Assembly: GCA_013400975.1 (NCBI GenBank)
Contig: WBMZ01010279.1
Span: forward strand, 62,001 to 126,000
Length of the DNA stretch: 64,000 bases
Direction: 5' to 3'
Source of the DNA: Atrichornis clamosus
Lineage: Eukaryota > Chordata > Aves > Passeriformes > Menuridae
The notes beneath the pieces are model-generated. The model searched no databases and was not told where the DNA came from. It saw only the letters and a list, made by a program, of their open reading frames with translations. A program made the translations under genes and the position numbers. Of the stretch, positions 10,801 through 23,003 are shown piece by piece. Position 1 is the stretch's first letter, and each line of letters starts with the position of its first letter.

Positions 10801-13800
10801 GATGGCAAGATGCAAAATGGGCCAGAGTTCAGCTGGCATAATCCAATAGCAGAAGTTTTGAAATCAGTGGATGTCTACTGGTTTATATCAGCTGTTCAAA
10901 AACTGAGGCAAAAGCCCAGCTTCCAGCTAGCTGAGTTTTAAAGATGTTGTCTGGAGCCAGATTTCCAACTCAGATTTCTCTCTCTGAACTTCACAGAGTG
11001 GGGGAGGGAAGGGAGATAAAACAGTTAAATGCGAAGCTCATCCCATTTGTAATTCTAAAGAACATTCTCTTGTAGCCTTTCCAGCCCCTGTTGCCATGTT
11101 TTACCAGCATTTTACAACTACATGTAATGCATATGATATAACAACAGACATATTCTAGATTGCTTAAGGCAATTTGGGCAAAGAAAGGAAAAGGTCTAAA
11201 TAAGAAAACCAAAATCCACAAAGACTGGCATCTGAAACACACAGACCTGTTGGAAAAGGCTGTGCAAGTGGCTGACATTAATCGTACCAAACAATGTCTG
11301 ATTTCTATCCAGGAGAACTGCTGAGGTGAGAAGGTTTTAGGGTTCTCCCCATCTTTGTCAGTTCTCCTGCACATACCTGGATAAATCCATGCGTGGGTGG
11401 TGAGCACAGAGAGGCATTATTTTCTCATTTTCTGTAGTCACTGCGACTCACATTCAGATCTGGCCAGGACATGGGAAACTATGACCTTAAGAAAGGGCAA
11501 ACACCCTTGAAATCCAGCTGACTTGGTGAACACAACTATATAAAGACCAGGGAACCCTGGAATAACATTTGGAAAATAGCTTTTATGCCCAGATGTCTTT
11601 AATGACAGCGTGTTGAATCTGATGCCTTTGTCCCTGTAAAGATGGATTTTGCATTTGTATTTTGCCCCATGATTAAATTCATTGTGGTATTGGCTCTGAT
11701 AATTATGTATTTGCCAGACTGACCTGGATAGAAGGCACCAGAATGGCTTATACTGCTTTAAAGTCAATGGGTTGCTTATTTGTGTTTCCAACATTAAAAT
11801 TATTCCAAACTCAATGTTAGCAGTTTCTTGAAAGCACTAGGAATGACATTCCCACCTGCAAGAGTCGACTAAAACAGTTGTTTTCAGAGCAGCTTAAACT
11901 CGGACTTGGAAGAAATGCTACTTATCCGATTCTTGTGGTCTCTTCAGCAAAATCTGTCACACTGTCAGGAGGAGCCAAAATCCTTCTGTTCAGTGCTGTT
12001 AAGAGTTCAATAACATAAAAATTCACGAGCTCACCTCCACATAATTGAAGGATCAGGCTAGTGAGATACGGCCATAGTGGCATGTAGCCTCTGCACTGAC
12101 GGATGAGGCAGGCCCTGATCCTCCACTGGGAGGACAGAGATGCCTGTGGGAACTGCAGAAGATCTCCAGGCCACACCCAAATGCAGAAGTGACATTACCT
12201 ATGTCATTCCTGATGGATGTCCATCAAACTTACACCTGCAGGCTGCTGCTGGTGAATCGTCCACAGCTTCCCAAGACAAGATACTTCAGGGCTTCTTTCC
12301 CTAAGGGCGATGAAATCTATCAAGCTATCAAGAAATAATTTTAAAATGTTGCTGCTTTGGATTTAGGAGTGTTTTGGCTACAGTACTGTCCTGTCTCATC
12401 TGGTCGGCAAAAAACCAGAATGATGGATGAGAAATCCAACTTCCAATGAATAACTGTTTGACCTTGGGAACATGTATTTGACAAGTCCAAGCAGGAAGAG
12501 GGGAAAAAAATGCGATGGTCTGTTTTTTTCAGTCCCCACAAATGAAGGTGAGAAGACAGAGTGGATAAAGGACAGATATTTAATATTAAATTGTTTAATA
12601 TGCATCCCAGGGAGAGTAGAGAGCAGGATTAAAAAAACCTAAAAAAGGGCTGACATTGGGAAGAAATCATGACAATCTTTTCTTCAGTGACACTTTTTGC
12701 TGTACCAAACTGAGTTGCCCTTCAAAAATAAAAAATCAGTGATGATCAGTGGCAGAAATTACTTCTATTCTTTGCACACAGGCAGATGAGTCCCCTGAGC
12801 ATGATTCTAGAAAAAACTTCAGCCATTGGGTGACACCTTTTCTTACCCTCTGTGAATCAGGCAGGTGGGAGGGGATGCAGAGTATCTTGGCCAACAGACC
12901 ATTTTCTGCTCTTTTATGAAACCATTTAGTGATAAGGATGCCTTATTGAATGGCCAGTGGTGCTTTTTCTGGGCAAACTTTGACTTTTATTCTGCTCACA
13001 AGTTAATTGCACCTCCCTGTGTGGGTCTTTGTTATTGTTTGTGGTGCTCCTTGACTGACCTCCCACATCACTGTGCAATATTAATTTTTGTATTGAAAAC
13101 TGCTTTGTTCATCTCACTGAAGCCTTGAATACCACAAGACATGCAACCAGTTTACTATGACTTTGTCAAGTTTCGACATGCAGCTGTCATTGTAATTTAC
13201 ATGCCAAGAAGCTGCAAAACAGTTCTGTTGGAAAACAACTGGCAGATGTCTGCAAGGTGAAGCAACCAGTCTGTTTTTGCCACACCATGCAGTTGCCCAG
13301 TACACCCCAGACTGGCTCTTAATGGATACTAGTCTCATTTTACACCAAAACCCCTTTTTGACTTTGTGAAAACTATTCCTAAACATGTCAATGACAAAGG
13401 TATTTCTTCATCACAACCTGAGTAAGTGCAAGGAGCTGAGGGAGGTCTCTTTCTTCAGCCCTTGTGGCTTTGGTGGCTGGTCTGTACTAGCTCCTATTCA
13501 AACAGAGCAGGTTTAGAGCTGCCTGTGCCCCCACATAGACCTGAGTCCTTTCTCCTGCCTCATGCTCAGAACTGTTAAAGACATGCCTAGTAACAAGATG
13601 TTTCCTGCCAGAAATCAGGTAAAAAATTTGAGCTGTATACTTAGCTGCAGTGTCAGCCTCACAGATGGGTGGGATTTCTCCGGGAAGCTGGGGCTGTGCC
13701 CCTCCAACCCCCCCACTCACCGGCCGGACACCGACTCCCATTGCCACCCACTGTGGCCACTTCCTACCACTGCACAGCAAACCACCAGCATCTAAATGGC

Positions 13801-13959
13801 ACATTCGGCACCACATCTGTTAGCGTTTAGCCTGAGTGTTGGCTGTCCTTCCTAATAATTCATCTCGGATAGGCTAAAGCAACAAGCGGGTGTTGGTTCT
13901 CCTGCTCTCTTTTTTCCCCCATTGTGCCATTCAACGGCCTCCAAAGCTGCTAAAGCCAC
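7888..13959. other. Unannotated AT-rich DNA
   Basis: No gene is supported. Small features are a C9 run at 8244-8252, a TA-rich patch at 9285-9296 and a 14-bp palindrome TATGTATATACATA at 9351-9364. Open frames of up to 138 codons (10991-11407, minus strand) show no domain, no codon bias that I can see, and opposing frames. A small CpG cluster with C runs lies at about 13670-13740. Confidence 0.55.
9351..9364. repeat. TA-rich 14-bp palindrome
   Basis: TATGTATATACATA is its own reverse complement. It sits in a locally TA-rich, microsatellite-like patch, so low-complexity expansion is a sufficient explanation. Confidence 0.7.
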
Positions 13960-14140
13960 AAAAATGTTAGAGTGATTATTGGCCAATGTCAAACTTATTT
14001 TGGAGTGGTTGTCTTATATTGGGTGACATATTATTTACCTTTCTTATCTAAGCTTAATAGAGTTAAACAAATCAGCGCTTCCTGACGGGAAACTGCTAGA
14101 ATGTGATTGAATGAGCAGTGTTGTTAGGAGAGCATATGTG
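13960..14140. promoter_or_regulatory. Candidate regulatory or conserved non-coding segment
   Basis: The segment combines a CCAAT-type motif (ATTGGCCAAT at 13978-13987), a GATA-type motif (TTATCT at 14044-14049), a TGACAT element and two CpGs in a complex, non-repetitive sequence. It lies less than 1 kb upstream of the CpG-island-like block. This is inference from motif density only. Single short motifs occur by chance and no conservation data were available. Confidence 0.2.
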
Positions 14141-14820
14141 CCTGAGCTCGTAGATTCTAGCAGCTAAACTCCTGTGCTTCTGTTGTGACATTATATTTCT
14201 AGCTTTCCTGTCAGCTTAACACCATCCGATGTAGCAGAACAAAAAAAAATCATAAATGCAAACACATTTTAATACACCTTTGTACATTTCAGTATTTGTA
14301 ATACATGAGGTTCTGTAGAACACACAGAGGAGTCTCAAAATCTCACAGGCTGAAAGCAGAAAAAAATTTAGAAGCAAGCTTTTCATAAAGTTGACAAAAT
14401 CTTTAGCAAAAAGCAAGTGCATGTTGGATTAACACAACAGAGGCAACAGTGATGATTAAAATGAGATCTTTTTCTCATATTTTGAAGGTTACAGAAAAGT
14501 ACAATGGATAGTTTCACAATAGAAGCTTGAAATTTCAGTTTACGCTTCCTAAACCTATGCTCAAAGAGAGTGGGTTGGAAAAGGCCAGAGACCAAAACTG
14601 TATTGACAGAAGGCTCTCCTTATCTGCCTGGGCAGAGCACACTCATCGGCATGCTATCTGAAACCCTCATGCTTCAGCTGATTTAATTCTTACAGTGACC
14701 CACAAGTGCTGGGATGGCCCCTAAGAGATGTGTATTGTCTTCTGCCAAAGACCTTCGGCTTCAAAGAAACGAATAGTGATTAACCCAAGCAACAGCCAAA
14801 ACAGGGCTAAATTGCAAAGG
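14141..14820. other. Unannotated DNA
   Basis: No gene or repeat family is recognised. The stretch lies between the candidate regulatory segment and the GC-rich block. Confidence 0.55.
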
Positions 14821-15480
14821 AGTGGCAGCAGCAGTTAGAGACCGACCTCGGTGTCTGCCCAGCATTGTTGCCTCTATGGTGTTTCCAAGGTCCTGCCGAG
14901 GCTGACTGACACGCCCTCGCCCACGCCGCAGTGCACCGAGAGCCCGCTGTCGGCAGCACCGATGGAGGAAAGCTCCCTCGTCCTCCCACCAAGCACAGCA
15001 GCACCTGGGGAGCGAGTGCCGGCTCCCAAGCAGGCATTCTGGCTCGCCTTCCCTGGCCCAAAGCATCCCTCTCTGTGGTAGGTCTCTGTGGCCTGGCTGG
15101 CCAGGAGAGGGGAAGCTCCCTTGGAGCCCTTCCTCTGCCCGGAGCAGGGGTGACACGTGTGGGCAGGCTGCCCACCTTGCCCCCCTGGCAGCGTGAAGAG
15201 AAATGCTCCCCAGCCCTTGGCTGCTGCTGACCCTCTGCCGAGTCTCTGCTGGCTCATTCCTCACAACTCTGGAAGTCCCAGTGGTGTCTCGGTGGCAAAA
15301 AAGACTTTCCAAGGCTCCCTCTTCGCTTGGCAGTGTCCCAGCTTTCCCAGGTTTTGCAGCCATCACAGAGCCATTCGGCAGAGCAGGGTTTAGAGGCATT
15401 CCTGAACCACTGGTATGGCGTGTGCATCTCCGCAGCAGCCTGGATAGAGGTGTCACGGGCTCCGTCCTGCACCAAGGGTG
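14821..15480. promoter_or_regulatory. GC-rich block with a CpG-island-like core
   Basis: In 14821-15060 I count 87 C, 69 G and 15 CpG in 240 bases: about 65% GC and an observed/expected CpG ratio of about 0.60, at the threshold usually used for CpG islands. GC stays high to about 15480 with fewer CpGs. The surrounding DNA is AT-rich and CpG-poor. Several overlapping open frames occur here on both strands, the longest 231 codons at 14761-15456 on the minus strand. They are expected where stop codons are rare, and none shows a domain I recognise. The block could be a promoter or enhancer CpG island, a GC-rich repeat insertion, or an exon-bearing segment. I cannot decide between these from the sequence. 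Confidence 0.45.
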
Positions 15481-18457
15481 TGAAAAGGGACAGTATGTAT
15501 GTATTTGTACCTACAGGAAGAACACTCAGGCTTCTTACGTGTAAAATGAACTTTGGTTGTGAAGGCCACTTTAGTAAGTGCAAATTTAGAAACATCTTCC
15601 TTCAAACATTATCTGTTTTTTTGATCAGTGCTAAGCCTAATAACTTTGGTGATGCTTTTATTTATTACATGATAATCTGGCAGGGAATTGGTAGGCCACT
15701 TGCAAAAATGATTAATCAGAAATACCAATCTTGTTCTGATTTGCAGCATAACAGAAAACAGCAGCTCTGTCCTGTGCTACTCCCCAGTGATTTACATCAC
15801 TATGTGCCAATGATGGAAAACATGGCCTGCCTGTAAAGCTACAATTAGGGCTAGTTTCCATGGACATAATCAGTTGAATGTAGAAAGAAAAAAAAGAAGA
15901 AAGAAATCTAATAAAGGGAACAATATAAAGTAACCATTATAAAATAACTGAAGACTTTATATGCCAAAATATGAATTACTTTAAGATATATGTTTCTACT
16001 GGCAGTTTTTGTACTTTTTTTTTTAAATGCTTTATGAGACTATCCAAGTTGAAAAGTTCACATTTATACAGGAATAAAAGAAGAATCTGGAGAAGCCTGG
16101 AGTTTATAAATAAAAGGCATGATACATTAATATGCAGTTTCTCTACTTACCATCTTCTACTTTAGATAAGCAGAGTTACACTCAAAGGAAGTACTATCGA
16201 ATAAATACAGGAATAAACAGCTGAGAAAGGCAGAATATTAACAAAGATCCAAAAGCTGCTGACACTACATCAAGAGAGGGAACATTTTGACAACTTTATT
16301 TATGCCAACAATCACAAGTTGCCTTTTTCAACATTCAGGCTACTAAAGTTGCTTTATTCTGTTCGTTATCCACTACAACAAAATGAAAAAAAATTCACAA
16401 TAATGAGAAAAGCTTTGATTCCTAATTTTAAGCACCCTTAAATTTGAAAATTTTGCTGTTCTTCTACTAACAATTCTTGTTATATCAGAATTTTTACCTT
16501 CTAGGTTGTATGCCCAAACTTGAGAAGTGCTGAGCCATCTCATGCAGACTTTTAAGTACCATCAGTCTTCTAGAGACAGCAATGTGGAAGTGTAAATGTG
16601 ATGTTTAAACATGGCAAGTGATATTTCAGTTGCCAGTGTTGTGGGTATTTGCAGTCACACACTGTGCTACCAGTGTTGTTTCTTAGCCTTCTGTTCTCCA
16701 CTACCCTTGCTAGCAAAAGTAAAGTGAGAATGTAGCTCAATGACTTCTTTCCTTTGCTAAGATGGCATAGAGAGAGCTATGTTGGTCTTGATATTTTCTT
16801 TTCAAACACTGAACAGCTCTGGGATATTTCCCATTCTTTGTATTAAAAGGTTAGACTGGTATATGTCTCTAGTTAGGGAATTGTAGATTTCTAACCCACT
16901 AGAACTAGCACATTTTAAGTGTAATAGTTCCTGGGAAGGTAATATGCAATATAAAAATATCTCTAATGATTTAACTGTACCCTGTACAATACTATATTAC
17001 TCTGTGCAGCAGTGCAGAGCTATGTTGTTACAAGTTATCTTTCTGTCCCCCAGCTCTCTTTATTCAGGCAACTTTTGCCATGTATGAAGGGACAGACTCA
17101 CAAAATATAGGTATATCCAACAGAGAAACCCACAAGACTATTGTGTATTGGGTAGTGCACATAAGAGAAAACTAGGAAGTGAGGCAGAAAGCATTAGCAT
17201 TAGGTATGAGGCTAAGCACCAGGATGCTCCCCACTCCCAGTAAACACCAGCACGACATTGCTGGCCAGGCTGGCACCTGACAGGCAGAAAGTATCAGCTT
17301 TTACTGTTGCTTCTGGGAGCAGGCTAGTCCTTGGTGTCGCTGATTTGCCATCTTCCAGCTCACTGGATGTCTTTTCCTGTAAGATTTTATAACTTTCCTT
17401 GTCAGTATTTTCCTCCTTGAATCTTTAATTTGTTACCTGTGCCAATGATCTTATCTCTGCATTCACTTCTACCTTATAATTTGGCTGATTCTGGTCTGTG
17501 TACTTTCTCACAGCTCTTTCTCATAACTCAATATTTTTCTTAAAGTTTGAGCTAAGGTTGCACAGCTGGGCTATATCAAAACTAAGCCTGGGATCACAGG
17601 CAGCTGAACTTCTAGAAGGAGAATCACGAGTTGGGGGAGGAGGGAGAAAAAGTCCTGTGTTGATGGGATTGTACCATACAACTTTCCAAGGTCTAGAGGG
17701 GACCTCTGGTTCTAACCTGGAGATGATGATGACAGTGCTTGCTAAACTTTGCCAAACCAAATATCTAGGAGATAGATCTCTGAAGTGGAATCAGATAAAA
17801 TTTTCCAGGCACCTACAGTCAGCTCTTTTTCTGAAAGTAGGATGAATGGATACTCACAAATGCTTACTGTGCATCCAACCCACAAAACCAGAATCCAGGA
17901 AAGTCAATGCTACTGAATTTTAAATTGTAATAACTAGTCTTCTAGAGTTGATGAAGAAGCCAAAACAGGTCAGTTTTAGGTAACTCCAGGACATGCGGAG
18001 TTCATATGCAGCTCCTGGCTCTTCCACAGGCCTTCCTGTGCCTTGGAGATGGGTATATGATCCCAGTAACACCAGTTTATGCATACAAGACCCCAAACTA
18101 GTTCATAAAAAGTTGTAAAGTCTAGGGGAAACAAAAAAGATCCAGAACGTTTAAATGCTGCCTAAAGTCAAGTCCACACACATACTCTTCTCCAAAGTCT
18201 TGCTGTTCACAGCAGTGCTGGATGACTGTTATTACACGAATGCAAGTCACCACTACCAATCTTCCTCTCAAAAAGAAACAGGCAAAGAAACCTTTCAAGT
18301 CTGAGTCTACCGGTTGCACTACTCACCCATAAAGGGGAAACCTGAACTCTAGTCTCTCCAAAGCTTTCTGAGATTGAACCCATGGAATGTATATCCTATC
18401 CTTAAGGTAATACTGCTCTATTGCTACATCTGAACCACTGTGGTGAGAAAGAATATG
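15481..18457. other. Unannotated AT-rich DNA
   Basis: No gene is supported. An A/G-rich patch lies at about 15885-15912 and a 12-bp palindrome ATGTTTAAACAT at 16601-16612. The 169-codon open frame at 15327-15836 starts inside the GC-rich block, runs into AT-rich DNA and has no recognisable domain. Confidence 0.55.
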
Positions 18458-19449
18458 AGAATCATGGTCCAGAGAGGCAAGTTGTCCAAACACTTCTTGA
18501 ACTCAGAGGGTTCAAGTGTTTTCTGTGACCACTTCCCTGGGTAGCCTGTTCCAGTGCCCAGCCACCTTCTGGATGAAAAACCTTTTTGTGACATCTAACC
18601 TAAACGTCCCCTGACTCAGCTTCATGCCGTTTCCTCGAGTCCTGTCACTGATCACAGGAGTGAAGAGACTTGTACTTGATCCTTCACTTCCCCTTGTGAG
18701 AAAGTTGTAACTGCAATGAGGTCTCCCCTCAGACTCCTCTTCTAGAGGCTGAACAAACCAAGTGACCTCAGCCAATCCTCATAAGGCTTCCCTCCAGATC
18801 CTTCACGACCCTCGAGGCCCTGCTTTTGATGCTTTCTAATAGCTTAAGGTCTTTTTTGCATTGTGGCACCCAAAACTGCCCCCAGCACTCAAGGTGAGGC
18901 CGCCCCAGCACAGAGCAGAGCAGGACAATCCCCTCCCTTGCCCAGCTGGCCATGCTGTGCCTGATGCACCCCAGGATCTGCGGTTGGCCCTCCTGGCTGC
19001 CAGGACACTGCTGGCTCATGTTCAGCTTGCCAGTGACCAGGACCCCCAGGTCCCTTTGCACAGCGTTTCTCTCCAGCCTCCTACTCCCCAGTCTATGCAC
19101 ACAACCAGGATTGCCCCATCCCAGCTGCAGAATCTGGCACTTACCCTTGTTGAACTTCATTTTTTTGGTGACTGCCCATTTCTCTAATTTGTCAAGGTCT
19201 CTCTGCAGGGCGTCTCTGCCTCCCAGGAAGTCAACAGCTCCTCACAGTTTTGTATCATCTGCAAACTCACTCAGTATCCTTTCAAGTCATGCATCCAAGT
19301 AATTTTTGAAGGTGATGAAGAGCACAGGGGCTAAGACAGAGCCCAGGGGAATCCCACGAGTGACCAGTGGCCAGCCTGATGTCACCCCATTCACTATAAC
19401 CCTCTGTGCCCAACACGTGAGCCAGTTGCTCACCCATCGCATCATGTGT
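18458..19449 (-). mobile_element. CR1 LINE, 5'-truncated, antisense
   Basis: On the minus strand this is the 3' kilobase of a CR1 retrotransposon. In order, the translation shows the RT block RGIPLGSVLAPVLF (family GVPQGSVLGPVLF) at about 19320-19370, then the catalytic box as FADDTKL at about 19249-19270, then KMKFNKGKCQILQLG near 19120-19160, then VLGRPHLECWGQFW (family LVRPHLEYCVQFW) near 18870-18910, followed by the CR1 3' untranslated region to about 18458. Stops and frame changes break the frame (for example a stop just after FADDTKL), and about 80 bases near 19270-19320 fit poorly, so the copy is inactive. The 5' end is truncated inside the RT domain, as usual for CR1. No clear target-site duplication was found, which is also usual for this family. 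Confidence 0.93.
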
Positions 19450-20438
19450 TTATGATCAATCAGGCTCCCTGTGGTCCAGACTTCTGATGCACTTTTCAGG
19501 ATATGATCATTTTCTAAAATACAGGAATAGTCCAGAGAGCACACTGTTGTGCAGACTAATGTATAACATGAAACCTGAGTGCCACTATTGTTGGCTATAA
19601 TTTAAATAAAGAGCAAGGCCACCACTTATTGCTAAATGAGGTGATTTTGATAAGTTGGTTTAAAAAGAAGCCTTTGGTTATTAAATTCAATCCCACATAG
19701 GCTAAAGATGAGTATCTAGCCTGATGAATAAGGGAGCTAACAGCATTTCCAGAGGAAGTAGCTAGTGGCAGGTTGTGAATGCCAGCTGACACATTTGCCA
19801 GGTGAGGAAGTGTTCAAATCCTTTTCAAATACAGTACGAAACATTTATTATTATTTTCTGAGAATGATATCACTTCAAGAATTAGCTGCTGCAACTTTAT
19901 CACCATGGCATATTGTCTGACTTGCACTGCTTCTCTGCAAGTTACAGCAGGCTCACTAATGGCACCTAAATATGTGCTTTAGAAAGCTATTTAGGAGCCT
20001 AACCCTCATTAATTTAAATGGGAGTTATAGTCCTCGGTGGCCATTAGGTGAGCAGCTATTTCAGGGATCTGGATGCAGACAGCAAGTTAGGCACAGTGAA
20101 TTCATGCCTAAATTCCCTTGTAGAGTTAGCCTTAAATTTATAAACCAAGAGAGTAGAAAAAATTTAGGTCAGGATATAGACCAGAGCTGACCTAACAATA
20201 AAGCCACTGATAACATGTGATTTCCCCTCTGCACTAATGTTTTTAACATTAGTTAATATGTCAGAATTTTGAAAACCTAATTTTTTTTCGATTCCTGAAC
20301 AACAGAGGGATCTTACTGAAGTCTTACATGCCATAGAAGAGCAATAAAGTATATGAAAGGTATGGGGTTTTTTTCTACCTGCTTTTCCTAGGCTGCATTG
20401 AGTTCCTGCTGAGAATACCCAGATTTAAAATAGTGCTG

Positions 20439-20480
20439 CACTTTATGACTGTTGTTCTACACTTTATGGCTGTTACTCTA
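20439..20480. repeat. Two-copy 21-bp imperfect tandem repeat
   Basis: CACTTTATGACTGTTGTTCTA-like units lie side by side at 20439-20459 and 20460-20480 and differ at three positions. This is a small local duplication without visible function. Confidence 0.75.
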
Positions 20481-20847
20481 AATCACATGCAATTAAAGCA
20501 GCCACAAATATTAGTCCTTTATGAGTCCAAATATTTCCTTCAGAGCCAGTCTGGGAATTTCTGCACAGCTCTGTATTCCATAGATGGGGGTGAAGAGTGA
20601 GCAATTGACACTGAAGTAGTGTGAAAAGGCACCTTGCTGTCTTTGCCCCACTTTAAAAAAATATTTTAAAAAATAAATAAGAGAAAGAAAATACTGGTCT
20701 TCATGTGAAAATGTTGATATTTAAATATTTACCCCTCTTGCACAGTCTGTATTAATCACAAGAGAGAAGAAAGGGAGACAAGCAGATGTTAAAAAAGCCT
20801 GTGAAATTCAGTGGAACAAATGGGATAATTTCCAATTTCTTTACTAG

Positions 20848-20981
20848 GTGTTAGATCGGACCCAAAGGATTTACCAGCTGAGATCCAGTCGGCCTGCAAC
20901 AAACTGGTGCCGAGGTTTCAGGCCATTTGTCAAGCACCACTGCCTGTCCACTGGAGAGAAAACATTTTCAAGGGTCTCTAG
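20848..20981 (+). other. Exon-like open segment, product unknown
   Basis: A polypyrimidine stretch ending in TTTCTTTACTAG (AG at 20846-20847) precedes a frame that stays open from 20850 to a TAG at 20979-20981. The frame encodes 43 residues, including DPKDLPAEIQSACNKLVPRF and ending PVHWRENIFKGL. By my count 24 of 43 codons end in G or C, against an AT-rich background. A downstream donor is weak (GTCTCT at 20974), so if real it could be a terminal coding exon. A possible AATAAA lies at about 21665. I do not recognise the peptide. A 43-codon open frame is expected many times by chance in 64 kb, so this stays a hypothesis. Confidence 0.2.
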
Positions 20982-23003
20982 GACAAGAGGCTGCCTGCCT
21001 GCCCCAATACATAAACTGAGTACCTTATCTTCTTCTGGGGGCTCTCCAAGATGCTGCCTCCTCCCTCATTAGCAGAGCCAAGAGATTTCTACCATCACAT
21101 CACTGCAAACTGAATTAGCAAAGTACCAAAGCAAGGTGAGCTGGCTCTCCCCATAAGCAACTTGCATGAAAATGACTGTTAAGAGTATTGCAGAGACTCT
21201 GTGTGTGTCACCATTGTCAGATTAATTCCCATGCACAGATTGTGCAGGGACTGCTCTAAAATTTTGTGGACTTATAGATGTGACCTTCTAGCCACCATCA
21301 TACCAGTGCTGAGTCCAAACTGACACTTAAAATTTTAATGTAAAAATATGTAGATAAAGAAGGATTAAAGACCTAGTGAAGTCAGTAAGCTGAAGGATTT
21401 TTGTACATAATTTTCTCAAACTGCTTACCAGCTGATGCTGTGCTATTTTTCACAGCATTGGCTACATTTCACTTAAAAAAGGGGGCTCCAGGTCTTCTTA
21501 TATTTGTACCAGTTCTTACATTATTCTTACTGCTTGTTTCCTGGCATTTAGTGGGAGAACACCTCCAAAGGAGCACCTGAAGTACATGTTGTATATAGTA
21601 TGTTGGCCCTCTCATGAGAAAAATATCAGTTATATAATAGATAAATCACATTTCTGACGTGTTAATAAACACCTACAAACCTCTCAACACTCTTCCAGGC
21701 CTAATCCCAAGAAACTAAACTCACATGCACATGCAAACATGCACACACTCAGTCATGGGGGATCTCCAGCTGTCCACTTATCCCTGCTGCTCCCTGCAGC
21801 CCAGTGATACCTCCACAGGTCAGGGCTCTGCTGGGATGGGCTCTCATGCCTCCTGCCTGTTGTCGAGGTGCTGGTTTATCCATATGGAGCAGGGTCTGCT
21901 GTGCCTGTGCAAGGTCAGGGTGCTGCAGGGTGTCTGGAGCAGGCACATCGGATTTTGGCTGCTGCTGTTTTCACATCGCGATCACCCACAATACAAATTG
22001 AGATCCTTTTCCTTTCAAGCTGATTCCTTCTTTGTTTGAAAAGTCTCTGTAATTCCTTGGTTGCTCTTTACTCAGGTTTATGGTCATCTACCTCTTTAAC
22101 ACTATGTGTTTTGGTTTTGCCTATTTGATCCAGTCATGTTTTTTTCAGTCACATGCTTATCTTAGCAGGTGGGGTTATCCAGGGCCTTTTCCAAGGGTGG
22201 GCTGTGTAAGCACCCCCACAGTAGGCCAAGGATAATTTCAGACAGACAGTTTGGGATGCAGTCATCCTGTTCTGGAGGGCAGGAAGAGTTAATGATGTGG
22301 ACACAATCTCTCACATGTGGGTTGGGCACGGTGCCAGAGAACTATCCCAAGCACCTTTAATTTACCAATACAGACAGAGCCAAGATGACTCTCATGGGAA
22401 GTGAACAAGCAAACTCTGAGCTCCACGCAAGATGCAGAGTCAAGGTCTTGATCTGGGAGATAACTCTCCTCCAACACTCACTGAGCTGGGATTTTTGTTC
22501 TCTCCAGCACACCAATAAAAACGGCCATAAATTTCAGAGCTTAATTCTTACTTTAGGTTCTGACTCTTTGTATTCTCAAATGGGGCTCAGAGACAAGGTT
22601 TTGGTTCAACACCACCTCTAAAACATTACATTAGCTTTATGTCACATGAAATAAAATGTAAATGTCTTTTGATCTTGGTCTGCAGCCAGATCATTACAGT
22701 TTCCCTCCCCAGCCTCTTGGGCCCGTGCAGAGTCTCACTGACTGTGGAGCTGATTGCAAGATCTGACTGCTGGTTCCAACCTAATAAGTTCCTTTCTAAA
22801 GCCTTTTTTAAAGTGATAAATGGAGAAATTGAGAGTGGGAGGAGCAATTTTTTTCTTTCTTGGTCTGTGTCTATTACAATCTCTTCTATGAAAAACAGCA
22901 GAGGACAACTGATCTCAAAGTGGGCAGAGTGGAGAAGCTACTGTCAAATTTTTATAGAAGCCTCAGGTTTTTAGATGCTGGTTTTCTCAACATTGAAGAC
23001 ATC

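Larger units (their letters stand above)
19450..23003. other. Unannotated DNA between a CR1 copy and a solo LTR
   Basis: No named gene. It contains an imperfect 21-bp tandem repeat (20439-20480) and one exon-like segment (20848-20981), both listed separately. A CA-rich patch lies at about 21720-21750. Confidence 0.55.

Noticed and set aside
12077..12335. ATG-less open frame of about 85 codons on the plus strand, ending FPKGDEIYQAIKK
   Set aside because: It looks protein-like to the eye, but open frames of this length occur many times by chance in 64 kb. No splice signals frame it and an opposing frame is open.
14761..15456. 231-codon open frame on the minus strand, the longest in the window
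   Set aside because: It lies in GC-rich DNA where stop codons are rare, several other frames on both strands are open over the same bases, and the peptide is rich in R, G, P and S with no recognisable domain.
15327..15836. 169-codon open frame on the plus strand
   Set aside because: It crosses from GC-rich into AT-rich DNA with an abrupt change in composition and encodes no recognisable domain.
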